Below are positions 26,320 to 36,478 of a DNA stretch of 64,000 nt, piece after piece (within the stretch, counting starts at the first letter, position 1; every line of letters begins with the position of its first letter). Source of the DNA: Dorea sp. AM10-31. GTDB lineage: Bacteria > Bacillota > Clostridia > Lachnospirales > Lachnospiraceae. Below the pieces are notes generated by a model, which did not search any database, was not told where the DNA came from, and saw only the letters and a list, made by a program, of their open reading frames with translations. The translations under genes and the position numbers were made by a program. The DNA is taken from assembly GCF_003435815.1 (NCBI RefSeq), contig NZ_QTUV01000002.1:62001-126000 (forward strand), in the 5' to 3' direction.

Positions 26320-26358
26320 CTGCTTCGATTTCTGTATGCAGGAATCGAAGCAGTTTTT
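26320..26358 (+). terminator. Terminator after tpiA
   Basis: A 13-bp stem between 26320-26332 and 26341-26353 (CTGCTTCGATT against its complement, one G-T pair) with loop TGTATGCA, then TTTTT. Confidence 0.9.
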
Positions 26359-26393
26359 AATTGCAAAAAACGAGAAAGGAGATACAATATTTT

Positions 26394-27932
26394 ATGAGTA
26401 AAAAACCAACAGTTTTAATGATTTTGGATGGTTATGGATTAAATGAGAATACAAACGGTAATGCAGTTGCGCAGGCAGCCACACCGGTTATGGATAAATT
26501 AATGGCAGAATATCCTTTTGTAAAAGGAAATGCAAGCGGAATGGCAGTAGGTCTTCCGGATGGACAGATGGGTAACTCAGAAGTCGGACATCTGAATATG
26601 GGAGCCGGAAGAATCGTATATCAGGATCTGACAAAGATCACAAAAGCAATCCAGGATGGAGACTTCTTTGAAAATAAAGCGCTTCTTGCTGCGTGCGAGA
26701 ATGTGAAGAATAATGGCAGCGCACTGCATCTTTTTGGACTGGTATCTGATGGTGGAGTACACAGTCACAATTCACATATTTACGGACTTCTGGAACTGGC
26801 AAAGAAACAGGGCATCGAGAAAGTATATGTACACTGCTTCCTGGATGGACGTGACACACCACCGGCATCCGGTAAAGAATATGTAGAAGAACTGGAAGCT
26901 AAGATGAAAGAAATCGGTGTAGGTAAAGTTGCATCGGTTATGGGACGTTACTATGCTATGGATCGTGATAACCGCTGGGATCGTGTCGAGAAAGCATATC
27001 GTGCACTTGTCTGCGGTGAAGGCGAGCAGGCAGTAAGCGGACCGGAAGGAATCAAGGCTTCTTACGACAAAGATACAACAGATGAATTTGTTCTGCCGAC
27101 CGTTGTTGTTGAAGACGGGAAACCGGTTGCAACGATTAAAAATGATGATTCTGTTATTTTCTTTAACTTCCGTCCGGATCGTGCAAGAGAGATCACAAGA
27201 ACTTTCTGTGATGACGCATTTGACGGCTTTGAGAGAGGTGACAGAGTAAAGACAACATTTGTATGCTTTACAGAATATGATGTTACGATCGAAAATAAAC
27301 TGGTTGCATTTGTCAAAGAAGAGATTACAAATACATTCGGTGAGTATCTGGCTGCACACGGTCTGAAACAGGCACGTATTGCAGAGACAGAGAAATATGC
27401 ACATGTAACATTCTTTTTCAATGGTGGAGTGGAAGAACCGAATGAGGGCGAAGACAGAATCCTTGTTAAATCTCCAAAAGTAGCAACTTATGATCTGAAA
27501 CCGGAGATGAGTGCATACGAAGTATGCGACAAATTAACAACTGCGATCAAATCTGATAAGTATGATGTTATCATCATCAACTTTGCAAATCCGGATATGG
27601 TAGGACATACCGGAGTACAGGAAGCTGCGATTAAGGCAGTGGAAGCAGTTGATGAGTGTGTTGGCAAGGCAGTTGAAGCTTTGAAAGAAGTTAACGGACA
27701 GATGTTCATCTGTGCTGATCACGGAAATGCAGAACAGCTCATTGATTATGAGACAGGAGAACCATTTACCGCCCACACAACAAACCCGGTACCGTTTATC
27801 CTTGTAAATGCTGATCCGGCTTACAAATTAAGAGAAGGTGGATGCCTGGCTGATATCGCTCCAACACTGATCGAATTAATGGGTATGGAGCAGCCAAAAG
27901 AGATGAATGGCACTTCTTTACTGGTGAAATAA
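26394..27932 (+). CDS. gpmI: Phosphoglycerate mutase, 2,3-BPG-independent
   Basis: A 512-residue manganese-dependent mutase converting 3- to 2-phosphoglycerate. The N-terminal metal motif LMILDGYG is near 10, the phosphorylated serine is in QMGNSEVGHLNMGAGR near 62, RDTPP near 155, and the second metal cluster in CADHGNAEQL near 444. ATG 26394 follows AAAGGAGA; the upstream in-frame ATG lies next to the tpiA terminator. Its stop codon overlaps the start of the TraX-like gene (TAATG). Confidence 0.97.
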   Translation: MSKKPTVLMILDGYGLNENTNGNAVAQAATPVMDKLMAEYPFVKGNASGMAVGLPDGQMGNSEVGHLNMGAGRIVYQDLTKITKAIQDGDFFENKALLAACENVKNNGSALHLFGLVSDGGVHSHNSHIYGLLELAKKQGIEKVYVHCFLDGRDTPPASGKEYVEELEAKMKEIGVGKVASVMGRYYAMDRDNRWDRVEKAYRALVCGEGEQAVSGPEGIKASYDKDTTDEFVLPTVVVEDGKPVATIKNDDSVIFFNFRPDRAREITRTFCDDAFDGFERGDRVKTTFVCFTEYDVTIENKLVAFVKEEITNTFGEYLAAHGLKQARIAETEKYAHVTFFFNGGVEEPNEGEDRILVKSPKVATYDLKPEMSAYEVCDKLTTAIKSDKYDVIIINFANPDMVGHTGVQEAAIKAVEAVDECVGKAVEALKEVNGQMFICADHGNAEQLIDYETGEPFTAHTTNPVPFILVNADPAYKLREGGCLADIAPTLIELMGMEQPKEMNGTSLLVK

Positions 27933-28633
27933 TGAACCGTGATACATGTAAATACATTGCAATTCTGACAATGGTTTGCAATCATATTGCCCGGATGTTC
28001 TTGACACCGGGCAATTTTTTATATGAGAGCTTAAGCGACATCGGATATTTTGCAGCAATAACCATGTGCTATTTTCTTGTGGAAGGGTATTATTACACGA
28101 GAAGCCGAAAAAATTATGCAGGAAGATTACTTGTTTTTGCAGTCCTTTCGCAGATCCCATATAGTATGGCGTTTCGGGATGGACAGTTAAATATGCTGTT
28201 TACATTGCTTTTATGCCTGGCGGTTCCGGAGCTTATGGAACGCCCGATGGCAGAGTGGGAACACAGGATTTCTCTGGTTCTGATTTTTGCAACCAGTTTC
28301 TTTTGTTGTTGGAAATTAATTGCGCCACTTGGCGTGTATTTATTTGTCCGTTATCGTGGTAGGAAAAAAGAGCTTGCAAAGAGTTATGTGATCGTGATAA
28401 TTTTATTTATGATTTTAAATTTCAGTACTTATATAAGTGCGCATGGAATTTTTAAAGCGGCATGCCTCGCCTGCGGAAACGGACTTGGAATCGCCTTGTC
28501 CGGGATTATACTTTTGTGCTATTATAATGGAAATCAGATGACAAAGTTCAAAAAATGGAACCGGTGGTTTTTCTATATATTTTATCCGGTGCATTTGCTG
28601 ATTTTATGTCTGATCCGCTATATGATAAAATAA
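27932..28633 (+). CDS. TraX family membrane protein
   Basis: A 233-residue polytopic protein resembling TraX (PF05857), a family first found as the F-pilin N-acetyltransferase but widespread in Firmicutes with unknown roles. Evidence: RDTCKYIAILTMVCNHI at the start, GYFAAITMCYFLVEGYYYT near 37, SQIPYSMAFRDGQLNMLFT near 72, and WFFYIFYPVHLLIL near the end. It starts on the last base of the gpmI stop and is translationally coupled to it, although no link to glycolysis is known. Confidence 0.82.
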   Translation: MNRDTCKYIAILTMVCNHIARMFLTPGNFLYESLSDIGYFAAITMCYFLVEGYYYTRSRKNYAGRLLVFAVLSQIPYSMAFRDGQLNMLFTLLLCLAVPELMERPMAEWEHRISLVLIFATSFFCCWKLIAPLGVYLFVRYRGRKKELAKSYVIVIILFMILNFSTYISAHGIFKAACLACGNGLGIALSGIILLCYYNGNQMTKFKKWNRWFFYIFYPVHLLILCLIRYMIK

Positions 28634-28651
28634 ATCAGGGGGAAGAAGCTC

Positions 28652-29296
28652 ATGGAATACAACACATTTTTATTTGACCTGGACGGGACATTAATTGATT
28701 CGTCAGAAGGGATTATCAATTCAGTTATTTATGCGTTGAAGAAATTCGGAATCGAGGAGACGGAACGTGAGAAACTGCATGCGTTTATCGGACCGCCGCT
28801 TACGGATTCTTTTACAAAATATTATGGATTTTCTGAAGAAGAAAGCTGGAAAGCGGTTGACGCTTACCGCGAGTATTATCAGGACAAAGGCATTTTTGAG
28901 TGTAAGCTGTATGATAGGATACCTGATGTGCTGAAAGCCGTTAAACAAGCAGGAAAAAAAGCTCTGGTGGTAACTTCCAAACCGGAAGTATATGCAAAAC
29001 AGATTATGGATCATTTCTCGCTTACGCCGTATTTCACATGCGTTGCCGGAATGGAACTGGATGGTGGCAGAGGGACGAAGGCGGAAGTGATAGAATATGC
29101 TTTTCGTGAAAATGGCATTACAGATCTGAAAAATGTGCTTATGATCGGAGACAGAGAATATGATGTTATCGGCGCGCATAAGATTGGAATAGACTGTCTT
29201 GGCATTTTATATGGATTCGGAGACAAAGAAGAATTTGCACAGGCAGGAGCCGATTATGTAGAGGCAGATGTTGCGGATATACTGAAATATGTATGA
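28652..29296 (+). CDS. HAD-IA family hydrolase (phosphoglycolate phosphatase-like)
   Basis: A 214-residue HAD phosphatase with a small helical C1 cap. Motif I LFDLDGTLIDSSEG near 7, motif II VVTSKPE near 109, the lysine in GGRGTKAEVI near 144, motif III IGDREYD near 168. Gph/PpaX-like; the exact substrate is open. It lies 18 bases after the TraX-like gene and ends at a bidirectional terminator. Confidence 0.87.
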   Translation: MEYNTFLFDLDGTLIDSSEGIINSVIYALKKFGIEETEREKLHAFIGPPLTDSFTKYYGFSEEESWKAVDAYREYYQDKGIFECKLYDRIPDVLKAVKQAGKKALVVTSKPEVYAKQIMDHFSLTPYFTCVAGMELDGGRGTKAEVIEYAFRENGITDLKNVLMIGDREYDVIGAHKIGIDCLGILYGFGDKEEFAQAGADYVEADVADILKYV

Positions 29297-29331
29297 TGCC
29301 GTAATTTCTGGTGTAATTGGAAATAAAAAAT

Positions 29332-29376
29332 GACACAGAGAATAAATTAAAAGTAATTTTTCTCTGTGTCGTTTTT
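29332..29376. terminator. Bidirectional terminator between convergent genes
   Basis: GACACAGAGAA (29332-29342) pairs perfectly with TTCTCTGTGTC (29360-29370). The plus strand continues GTTTTT and the minus strand continues into ATTTTTTATTT, so it can serve both the HAD gene and the large activase gene. Confidence 0.88.
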
Positions 29377-29390
29377 ATATTGAAACTTTA

Positions 29391-32300
29391 TTACTGATTT
29401 AAATTCTTATTAGCCGTAGACAGCATCAGTTTGATACGGTTCAGCTGGTTTACTTCACTGGCGCCCGGATCAAAGTCGATAGCGACAATGTTGGACTGTG
29501 GGTAGCGTCTGCGCAGTTCTTTGATAACGCCTTTTCCTACGACGTGGTTTGGCAGGCAGGCAAACGGCTGTGTACACACAATGTTCGGTGCGTCACTGTG
29601 GATCAACTCTAACATCTCGCCGGTCAGGAACCAGCCTTCACCGGTCTGGTTTCCGAGAGATACGATCTTGGAAGCCATCTTGCCAAGATTTTCGATCTTA
29701 GCCGGTGGATCGAAGTGTTTACTTGCTTTGAATGCCTCGGTTGCCGGTGCACGAAACCACTCCAGTGCCTTGATACCAAGATTGCCGAGTGTGGCTTTGG
29801 ATTTCTTAAATCCAAGTTTTTCTACCTTGAAGTTCTGGTTATAGAAGCAATAAAGCAGGAAGTCCAGAAGATCCGGAACAACAGCTTCGGCACCTTCACT
29901 TTCCAGAAGTTCTACAAGATAGTTGTTTGCCGCCGGAAGGAATTTGACAAGAATTTCTCCAACAACACCGACACGCGGTTTCTTAATATCCAACAGTTTA
30001 ATGTTGTTGTCAAAGTCTTCGATGATCTCACGGCACAGTTTCTTGAATTTGCGTCTGGACGGATATCCGGAAGATAAGAAGTCAATGCAGACTTTCTTCC
30101 ATTTCTCATGCATGGCATTTACAGCACCTTTTTCGGCTTCGTAAGGGCGAAGTCTGTAAGTACATTTCATGAAAATATCTCCAAATATAGCCGCATATAC
30201 GCCACGGAGTGCGAGAGAAGGTGTAATCTTAAATCCAGGGTTGCCTTCCAGTCCGCTTAAGTTGATGGAAATTACCGGAATGTGTGCATAACCGGCTTTC
30301 TTAAGGGCACGGCGGATAAATCCGATATAGTTCGAAGCACGGCATCCACCACCGGTCTGGCTGATGATCACAGCAATCTTTTCAGTATCGTATTTGCCGG
30401 AAAGAATTGCCTCCATGATCTGGCCGACAACCATCAGAGATGGGTAACATGCATCATTATTTACATATTTAAGTCCTACGTCAACAGCCTGTTTGTTGTC
30501 ATTCGGAAGTACTTCGATGTTATATCCGGAAGCACGGAATGCAGGCTCCAGAAGTTCAAAGTGGATTGGTGACATCTGCGGGCAGAGGATCGTATAGTCT
30601 TTACGCATTTCCTTTGTGAAGGAAACTTTCTTGATCGCGGAAGACTGGATATGTCTTTCGTCTTTTCTCTGTTCTCTGACACGGATCGCAGCCAGAAGAG
30701 AGCGGACACGGATACGTGCAGCACCTAAGTTATTTACTTCGTCAATCTTCAGAGAAGTATAAATCTTATCTGAATTTGTAAGAATCTCAGCAACCTGATC
30801 TGTCGTAACAGCATCTAGTCCACAGCCGAAAGAGTTAAGTTGGATGAGATCCAGATTATCTACTGTCTTCACATAGTTTGCGGCTGCGTAAAGGCGGGAG
30901 TGATACATCCACTGATCCATAACATTTAATGGACGCTCGACAGGATTCAGATGAGAGATCGAATCTTCTGTCAGAACTGCAATGTTATAGGAGTTGATCA
31001 GTTCCGGGATACCGTGGTTGACTTCCGGATCAATGTGATATGGACGTCCTGCAAGGACAATGCCGCGGTTGCCGGTCTCTTTAAGAAATTTAATTGTCTC
31101 TTCGCCTTTTCTGCGCATATCTTCACGACATGCTTTTAATTCTTCCCATGCTGCATGTACAGCAGTGCCGATCTCAGCTCCGGAAATATCAAATCTTTCG
31201 CAGAGTTCTTCTTTTAAACGATAGCGGATCGTCTCTTCGCTTTGCAGGGAGAGGAACGGATGAATGAAATTCACTTCGCCCTGGACGATCGCATCAATAT
31301 TATTCTTAATATTCTCCGGGTAGGAGGTTACGATCGGACAGTTATAGTGGTTATTTGCTTCTTCAAACTCATTGCGCTCATAAGGAATACTTGGATAGAA
31401 AATATTCTGTACGCCCTGGTTGATCAGCCACTGTACATGTCCGTGTGCAAGTTTCGCCGGATAACATTCGGATTCACTCGGTATGGACTCAATTCCCAGT
31501 TCATAAATCTTACGTGTAGAAGCAGGAGAGAGTACAACGGAAAATCCTAATGTATTGAAAAATGTAAACCAGAACGGATAGTTCTCATACATATTCAGTA
31601 CACGTGGGATACCGATCGTACCGCGTTTTGCATCCTCGGCTTTTAATGGTTCATAATTAAAATAACGTTCTAATTTGTAAGCAAAAAGGTTTGGAAGGTT
31701 ATTTTTTGATTTTTCTTTGCCCAGTCCTTTTTCACAGCGGTTTCCTGTAATAAATCTGCGTCCGCCGCTGAAATGATTGATCGTCAGACGGCAGTTATTT
31801 GTACATCCTCGACATTTAGTCATTGTTGTAGAGTATTCCAGCGCTTCAATGTCCTCAATGGAAAGCATCGTAGTACCTTCACAGTCAACATAACGTTCTC
31901 TGGCAATGAGGGCAGCTCCGAATGCTCCCATGATACCGGCAATATCCGGACGTACGGCTTCGCAGTTTGCGATTTTCTCAAAACTTCTGAGAACGGCATT
32001 GTTATAGAAAGTTCCTCCCTGCACAACAATATGCTCACCGAGCTCGGATGCGTCGGAAACTTTGATTACTTTAAACAATGCGTTTTTGATAACGGAATAA
32101 GCAAGACCGGCAGAAATATCGGAAACTTCTGCGCCCTCTTTCTGCGCCTGTTTTACTTTGGAATTCATAAATACCGTACAGCGGGTTCCGAGGTCGATCG
32201 GATTTCTTGCAAATAATGCTTCCTGTGCAAAATCTTCTACACTGTAGTTCAATGATTTTGCAAATGTCTCGATGAAAGAACCGCATCCGGAAGAGCATGC

Positions 32301-33635
32301 TTCATTGAGCTGTACACTGTCAACTGTATGGTTCTTGATCTTAATACATTTCATATCCTGACCACCGATGTCAAGGATACAGTCTACATCCGGCTCAAAA
32401 AAGGATGCAGCATAGTAGTGGGAAACTGTCTCGACTTCACCCTCGTCCAGCAGAAGAGCAGCTTTGATCAGCGCTTCGCCATATCCGGTCGAGCAGGAGT
32501 GAACAATCTCAACACCTTCCGGCAGTTTACTGTAAATATCCTTGATCGCACGGATTGTTGTACCAAGCGGATCTCCTTCGTTATTATGATAGAAAGAATA
32601 AAGCAGTGTGCCGTCTTCGCCGACAAGAGCAGCCTTTGTAGTTGTTGAACCGGCATCGATTCCCAGGAATGCTTTTCCTTTATAAGAGGCAAGGTCGCCC
32701 ATCGGTACCTGGTCTTTGTCGTGACGTTCTTTAAATTCTTTGAAATCCTGTTCCGTTGCAAATAATGGTTCCATACGTTCTACTTCAAATTCCATCTGGA
32801 TCTTGCCTTCCAGACGCTTTTGCATCTCCTGTAAGGAAACGTGCAGGTCTTTTTTTGAATTCAGTGCAGAACCAATCGCTGCAAATAAATGTGAATGGTG
32901 AGGAGCAATCGTATGCTCATCATCCAGTTTTAAAGTACGGATAAATGCTGCCTTTAACTCGGAAAGGAAGTGTAACGGACCACCTAAGAAGGCAACGTGA
33001 CCACGAATCGGCTTTCCGCAGGCAAGACCACTGATGGTCTGGTTGACAACAGCCTGAAAAATAGAAGCAGCCAGGTCTTCTTTGGAGGCTCCTTCGTTAA
33101 TAAGTGGCTGGATATCCGATTTGGCAAATACACCGCATCTCGCGGCAATCGTGTAAAGCGCCTGATAATTCTTTGCATATTCATTAAGACCAGAAGCATC
33201 TGTCTGTAACAGAGAAGCCATCTGATCAATGAAAGAACCGGTACCACCGGCGCAGACACCGTTCATACGCTGCTCTACATTGCCGCCTTCAAAATAAATA
33301 ATCTTAGCATCTTCTCCGCCAAGCTCAATCGCAACATCTGTCTGTGGTGCGTAATCCTGTAATGCTGTAGATACGGCAATAACTTCCTGGACGAACGGCA
33401 CTTTCAGATGTTTGGCAAGTGTCAGTCCGCCGGAACCGGTAATGACCGGGGATGCGTAAACAGGTCCGACTTTATAAATGGCACGTCCTAACAGATCGGA
33501 CAGTGTCTCCTGGATATTAGCAAAATGTCTCTCATAATCAGAAAAGACTACTTCATTATCAGAATCTAACAAAGCAATCTTCACGGTAGTAGAACCAATA
33601 TCGATCCCCAGTGTGTATACTTCGTTTTGGCTCAT
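29391..33635 (-). CDS. Large acyl-CoA dehydratase activase-related protein (BadF/HgdC type, DUF2229)
   Basis: A 1414-residue protein with two tandem ASKHA ATPase modules of the BadF/BcrA/HgdC family ([18 protein letters not shown] near 7 and [17 protein letters not shown] near 323). Each has a cysteine-containing cluster loop ([12 protein letters not shown] near 126; [15 protein letters not shown] near 445). A cysteine-rich stretch [12 protein letters not shown] near 610 and a DUF2229 region ([20 protein letters not shown] near 675) follow, then an HgdB-like C-terminal half. Small HgdC proteins hydrolyse ATP to push an electron into 2-hydroxyacyl-CoA dehydratases; this giant form is common in Clostridia but its substrate is unknown. 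No dehydratase subunits or CoA transferase adjoin. AAGGAG precedes the start. Confidence 0.85.
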   Translation of the reverse strand: MSQNEVYTLGIDIGSTTVKIALLDSDNEVVFSDYERHFANIQETLSDLLGRAIYKVGPVYASPVITGSGGLTLAKHLKVPFVQEVIAVSTALQDYAPQTDVAIELGGEDAKIIYFEGGNVEQRMNGVCAGGTGSFIDQMASLLQTDASGLNEYAKNYQALYTIAARCGVFAKSDIQPLINEGASKEDLAASIFQAVVNQTISGLACGKPIRGHVAFLGGPLHFLSELKAAFIRTLKLDDEHTIAPHHSHLFAAIGSALNSKKDLHVSLQEMQKRLEGKIQMEFEVERMEPLFATEQDFKEFKERHDKDQVPMGDLASYKGKAFLGIDAGSTTTKAALVGEDGTLLYSFYHNNEGDPLGTTIRAIKDIYSKLPEGVEIVHSCSTGYGEALIKAALLLDEGEVETVSHYYAASFFEPDVDCILDIGGQDMKCIKIKNHTVDSVQLNEACSSGCGSFIETFAKSLNYSVEDFAQEALFARNPIDLGTRCTVFMNSKVKQAQKEGAEVSDISAGLAYSVIKNALFKVIKVSDASELGEHIVVQGGTFYNNAVLRSFEKIANCEAVRPDIAGIMGAFGAALIARERYVDCEGTTMLSIEDIEALEYSTTMTKCRGCTNNCRLTINHFSGGRRFITGNRCEKGLGKEKSKNNLPNLFAYKLERYFNYEPLKAEDAKRGTIGIPRVLNMYENYPFWFTFFNTLGFSVVLSPASTRKIYELGIESIPSESECYPAKLAHGHVQWLINQGVQNIFYPSIPYERNEFEEANNHYNCPIVTSYPENIKNNIDAIVQGEVNFIHPFLSLQSEETIRYRLKEELCERFDISGAEIGTAVHAAWEELKACREDMRRKGEETIKFLKETGNRGIVLAGRPYHIDPEVNHGIPELINSYNIAVLTEDSISHLNPVERPLNVMDQWMYHSRLYAAANYVKTVDNLDLIQLNSFGCGLDAVTTDQVAEILTNSDKIYTSLKIDEVNNLGAARIRVRSLLAAIRVREQRKDERHIQSSAIKKVSFTKEMRKDYTILCPQMSPIHFELLEPAFRASGYNIEVLPNDNKQAVDVGLKYVNNDACYPSLMVVGQIMEAILSGKYDTEKIAVIISQTGGGCRASNYIGFIRRALKKAGYAHIPVISINLSGLEGNPGFKITPSLALRGVYAAIFGDIFMKCTYRLRPYEAEKGAVNAMHEKWKKVCIDFLSSGYPSRRKFKKLCREIIEDFDNNIKLLDIKKPRVGVVGEILVKFLPAANNYLVELLESEGAEAVVPDLLDFLLYCFYNQNFKVEKLGFKKSKATLGNLGIKALEWFRAPATEAFKASKHFDPPAKIENLGKMASKIVSLGNQTGEGWFLTGEMLELIHSDAPNIVCTQPFACLPNHVVGKGVIKELRRRYPQSNIVAIDFDPGASEVNQLNRIKLMLSTANKNLNQ

Positions 33636-33709
33636 AATATGTACTCCTTATCTAGTTAAATATATGTATTCTTTCTTATTAAATGCATGTAAGCTTAATA
33701 GACTGTAAC

Positions 33710-33738
33710 ATTATACGACAAAAAAATCAAAAAGACAA
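33710..33738 (-). promoter_or_regulatory. Promoter of the large activase gene
   Basis: On the minus strand TTGTCT (complement of 33733-33738) and TATAAT (complement of 33710-33715), 17 bases apart, with a T-rich stretch around the -35 box. The 5' leader would be about 70 bases. Confidence 0.65.
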
Positions 33739-33789
33739 TTAACAAATGTTATAGAATTGTAAAAAAGCTGTGAAACTTATATGACAGAA

Positions 33790-33818
33790 TTGACAAACAT
33801 TTTTGAAGCCGTTAGAAT
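33790..33818 (+). promoter_or_regulatory. Promoter of the rhomboid-like gene
   Basis: TTGACA (33790-33795) and TAGAAT (33813-33818) with 17 bases between; divergent from the activase promoter. Confidence 0.75.
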
Positions 33819-33858
33819 GAGAGTCATGATAAGAAAAAGGAGTATAGAAGATTAGATT

Positions 33859-34734
33859 ATGAACTGGTTAGATAAATTAGAGAGAAAGTTTGGCAGGTAT
33901 GCCATTGACAATCTGATGCTTTACATAGTAATATTGTATGGTTTCGGGTTTATACTTGACATGGTGAATCCAACATTTTATTCTACATGGCTGAGCCTGG
34001 ATGCTCCGGCAATCTTACATGGTCAGGTGTGGAGAGTTATTACATTTATTATTGATCCGCCGAGTACAAGCCTTATCTGGGTGGCATTTGCATTAATGCT
34101 GTATTATTTTATCGGAAAGCAGCTTGAAGCAGCATGGGGAGCGTTCCGATTTAATGTATATTTCTTTGCGGGAGTACTGTTCCATGTGATTGCAGCGATC
34201 CTTGTCTATCTGATTACAGGTATTTCCATGCATCTTGATACAGCGTATCTGAATATGTCGCTGTTTTTTGTATTCGCATTTCTGTATCCGGACGTACAGT
34301 TCCTGGTATGGTTTGTCATTCCGGTAAAAGCAAAATGGCTTGCATGGCTTGACGGTGCATTTTTCCTTTACGGGATTGCACAGGCGTTTATTCCAAGTTA
34401 TGGCGGAAATGCCGTTTATGGCATTTATTATAAAGCAAATGCGCTTGCTGCATTTGTGTCGATTCTTAACTTCCTGCTGTTTTTCTTGAGTTCAAGAAAG
34501 ACAAGAGCATACAGCCCGAAGCAGATGAAACGCAAGAGAGATTTTCAGAAGAATGTAAGACAGGCGCGTTCGACACAGAATCCGTATGCGACAGGTGGTG
34601 CAAAGCACAGATGTGCAGTATGCGGGCGGACCGAATTAGATGATCCGAATCTTGAATTTCGGTATTGTTCAAAATGCCACGGCAACTATGAATATTGCCA
34701 GGAGCATTTGTTCACACATATACATGTTCAGTAA
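33859..34734 (+). CDS. Rhomboid-like membrane protein lacking catalytic residues, with C-terminal zinc ribbon
   Basis: A 291-residue protein. The first ~215 residues hold about six membrane helices with the rhomboid L1 signature HGQVWRVITF near 54 and the E-x-x-WG pattern near 90. The active-site GxSG is replaced (YLNMSLFFVFAF near 130) and the last helix (ANALAAFVSILNFLLFF) has no histidine, so it should not cleave. After a basic linker (KQMKRKRDFQ) comes a zinc-ribbon-like tail, CAVC near 253 and CSKC near 271, with further Cys and His. Probably a membrane adaptor or chaperone; partner unknown. The best Shine-Dalgarno, AAAGGAG, is 16 bases from ATG 33859, unusually far. pyk follows closely. 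Confidence 0.78.
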   Translation: MNWLDKLERKFGRYAIDNLMLYIVILYGFGFILDMVNPTFYSTWLSLDAPAILHGQVWRVITFIIDPPSTSLIWVAFALMLYYFIGKQLEAAWGAFRFNVYFFAGVLFHVIAAILVYLITGISMHLDTAYLNMSLFFVFAFLYPDVQFLVWFVIPVKAKWLAWLDGAFFLYGIAQAFIPSYGGNAVYGIYYKANALAAFVSILNFLLFFLSSRKTRAYSPKQMKRKRDFQKNVRQARSTQNPYATGGAKHRCAVCGRTELDDPNLEFRYCSKCHGNYEYCQEHLFTHIHVQ

Positions 34735-34770
34735 ATGAACAATAGTAAATTTAGTAAATGAAGTAAATGG
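34730..34770 (+). repeat. Tandem AGTAAATGA repeats before pyk
   Basis: AGTAAAT starts at 34730, 34744, 34753 and 34762, mostly followed by GA or GG. The last three are exactly 9 bases apart. The first includes the stop codon of the rhomboid-like gene. Confidence 0.5.
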
Positions 34771-34791
34771 GAAAGGATGAAGAGGTTTATT

Positions 34792-36228
34792 ATGAAGAAA
34801 ACAAAGATTGTATGCACAATGGGACCAAATACAAATAGCGAAGATACAATGCGTGCGCTTGTACGCAATGGAATGGATATTGCAAGATTTAATTTTTCAC
34901 ACGGAGATCATGAAGAGCAGAAGTTCCGTATGGATATGCTGAAGAGAATCCGTGAAGAAGAAGGCAAGCCGATCGCAATCCTCCTGGATACAAAGGGACC
35001 GGAGATCCGTACCGGTGTTCTGAAAGACGGTAAGAAAGTACATTTAAAAGAAGGCGAGACATTTACTCTGACAACAACAGAATGTGTTGGAGATGAGACA
35101 AAGACTTACATCACATACGAAGGACTTGTCAATGATGTGCAGATCGGAAGTACAATTTTGATCGATGACGGACTGATCGAACTGAAAGTTAAAGACAAAG
35201 GAAATGATGAGATTGTCTGTAAAGTCATCAACGGTGGTGAGCTTGGTGAGAAGAAGGGAGTCAACGTGCCGAATGTACCGGTCAGACTTCCGGCTATTAC
35301 AGAAAAAGACAGAGACGATATCAAATTTGGTGTAGAACAGGGTGTTGATTTTATCGCAGCTTCTTTTGTAAGAAATGCAGAGTGCATTTTGGAAATCAAA
35401 GCAGTATTGAAGCAGTGCAATGCACCTTATATTCCAATCATTGCAAAGATTGAGAACGCAGAAGGAATTAAGAATATTGATGAGATCATCCGCTGCGCAG
35501 ATGGAATCATGGTTGCCCGTGGAGATCTTGGTGTAGAGATTCCGGCAGAAGAAGTTCCGTATTTACAGAAATTGATGATCCAGAAATGTAATGATAATTT
35601 TAAACCGGTTATTACTGCAACACAGATGCTAGATTCCATGATCCGTAACCCACGTCCGACAAGAGCGGAAGTGACAGATGTTGCCAATGCTGTATATGAT
35701 GGAACAGATGCAGTAATGTTATCCGGTGAGACTGCACAGGGTAAATATCCGGTTGAGGCATTGCAGATGATGGTCCATATTGTAGAAAGCACAGAAGAGC
35801 ATCTGGAATACGATTCTATTCTGAGAAAAGCTGAAGAACACCGTATGAAGAGTGCATCCAGCGCATTGGGACATGCAACCGTTACAACAGCAACGAACTT
35901 AAGAGCAAAATGCATTATTACTCCGACTGTATCCGGAGCAACTGCAAGAGTGGTATCTAAGTTCAAACCAAAGACAAATATTATCGGTGTAAGCCCGAAC
36001 GAGGCAACTCTCCGCAGAATGCAGATTTACTGGGGTGTACAGCCACTGAAATCTATCGAAGTAACGACAACAGAAGATATCTGTACAGGGGCGATTGATC
36101 TTGTATGCGCAAAACAGCTTGCAGAGACAGGAGATATCGTAATCCTGACAGCAGGAATCCCTTCTCCAAATGTTGGAGCACAGAAGAGCGGATTCAGTAA
36201 TATGATGCGTATTGCAATTATTGATTAA
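34792..36228 (+). CDS. pyk: Pyruvate kinase
   Basis: A 478-residue enzyme making pyruvate and ATP from phosphoenolpyruvate. Seen: KKTKIVCTMGPNTNS at the start, LLDTKGPEIRTG near 63, the catalytic lysine segment IPIIAKIENAEGI near 218, ARGDLGVEIP near 243 and MLSGETAQGKYP near 308. It lacks the extra C-terminal PEP-utiliser domain of Bacillus Pyk. ATG 34792 has AGAGG 6 bases upstream; ATG 34777 lies directly against its putative site. It follows the rhomboid-like gene by 57 bases with no separate promoter recognised. Confidence 0.97.
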   Translation: MKKTKIVCTMGPNTNSEDTMRALVRNGMDIARFNFSHGDHEEQKFRMDMLKRIREEEGKPIAILLDTKGPEIRTGVLKDGKKVHLKEGETFTLTTTECVGDETKTYITYEGLVNDVQIGSTILIDDGLIELKVKDKGNDEIVCKVINGGELGEKKGVNVPNVPVRLPAITEKDRDDIKFGVEQGVDFIAASFVRNAECILEIKAVLKQCNAPYIPIIAKIENAEGIKNIDEIIRCADGIMVARGDLGVEIPAEEVPYLQKLMIQKCNDNFKPVITATQMLDSMIRNPRPTRAEVTDVANAVYDGTDAVMLSGETAQGKYPVEALQMMVHIVESTEEHLEYDSILRKAEEHRMKSASSALGHATVTTATNLRAKCIITPTVSGATARVVSKFKPKTNIIGVSPNEATLRRMQIYWGVQPLKSIEVTTTEDICTGAIDLVCAKQLAETGDIVILTAGIPSPNVGAQKSGFSNMMRIAIID

Positions 36229-36331
36229 GATTATATTCTATTCTATATGTGAACAAGTGGGAAATTGCAGTTAAGCAAAGTGTAAAGCAATCTGCAAGTA
36301 TTCAGATACCAAATATTTAGAAGTAGAAGTG

Positions 36332-36389
36332 AAAAAGGATAAACGAATGACGGTAACCAGAGTAACCGCCATCGTTTATCCTTTTTTGA
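36332..36389. terminator. Terminator after pyk
   Basis: AAAAAGGATAAACGA (36332-36346) pairs perfectly with TCGTTTATCCTTTTT (36372-36386), with more imperfect pairing inside, followed by TTG. The stretch 36229-36331 shows no other clear feature. Confidence 0.88.
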
Positions 36390-36411
36390 TAAAATTTTCC
36401 AGTAGTATCCG

Positions 36412-36440
36412 TTGACATACGATAAAATATGCTATATAGT
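36412..36440 (+). promoter_or_regulatory. Promoter of the trmB-lysA operon
   Basis: TTGACA (36412-36417) and TATAGT (36435-36440) with a 17-base spacer. Confidence 0.78.
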
Positions 36441-36478
36441 GTTCCTGTGGAGAACTACTAAAGAATAAAGGTGGAGTT

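Noticed and set aside
34730..34770. CRISPR-like array
   Set aside because: The repeat unit is only 7-9 bases with no spacers. No array of longer direct repeats was seen anywhere in the window.
36229..36478. Possible riboswitch (lysine or other) ahead of the trmB-lysA operon
   Set aside because: The gap holds a terminator of pyk and a compact promoter; only about 35 bases of leader remain, too short for a lysine riboswitch.
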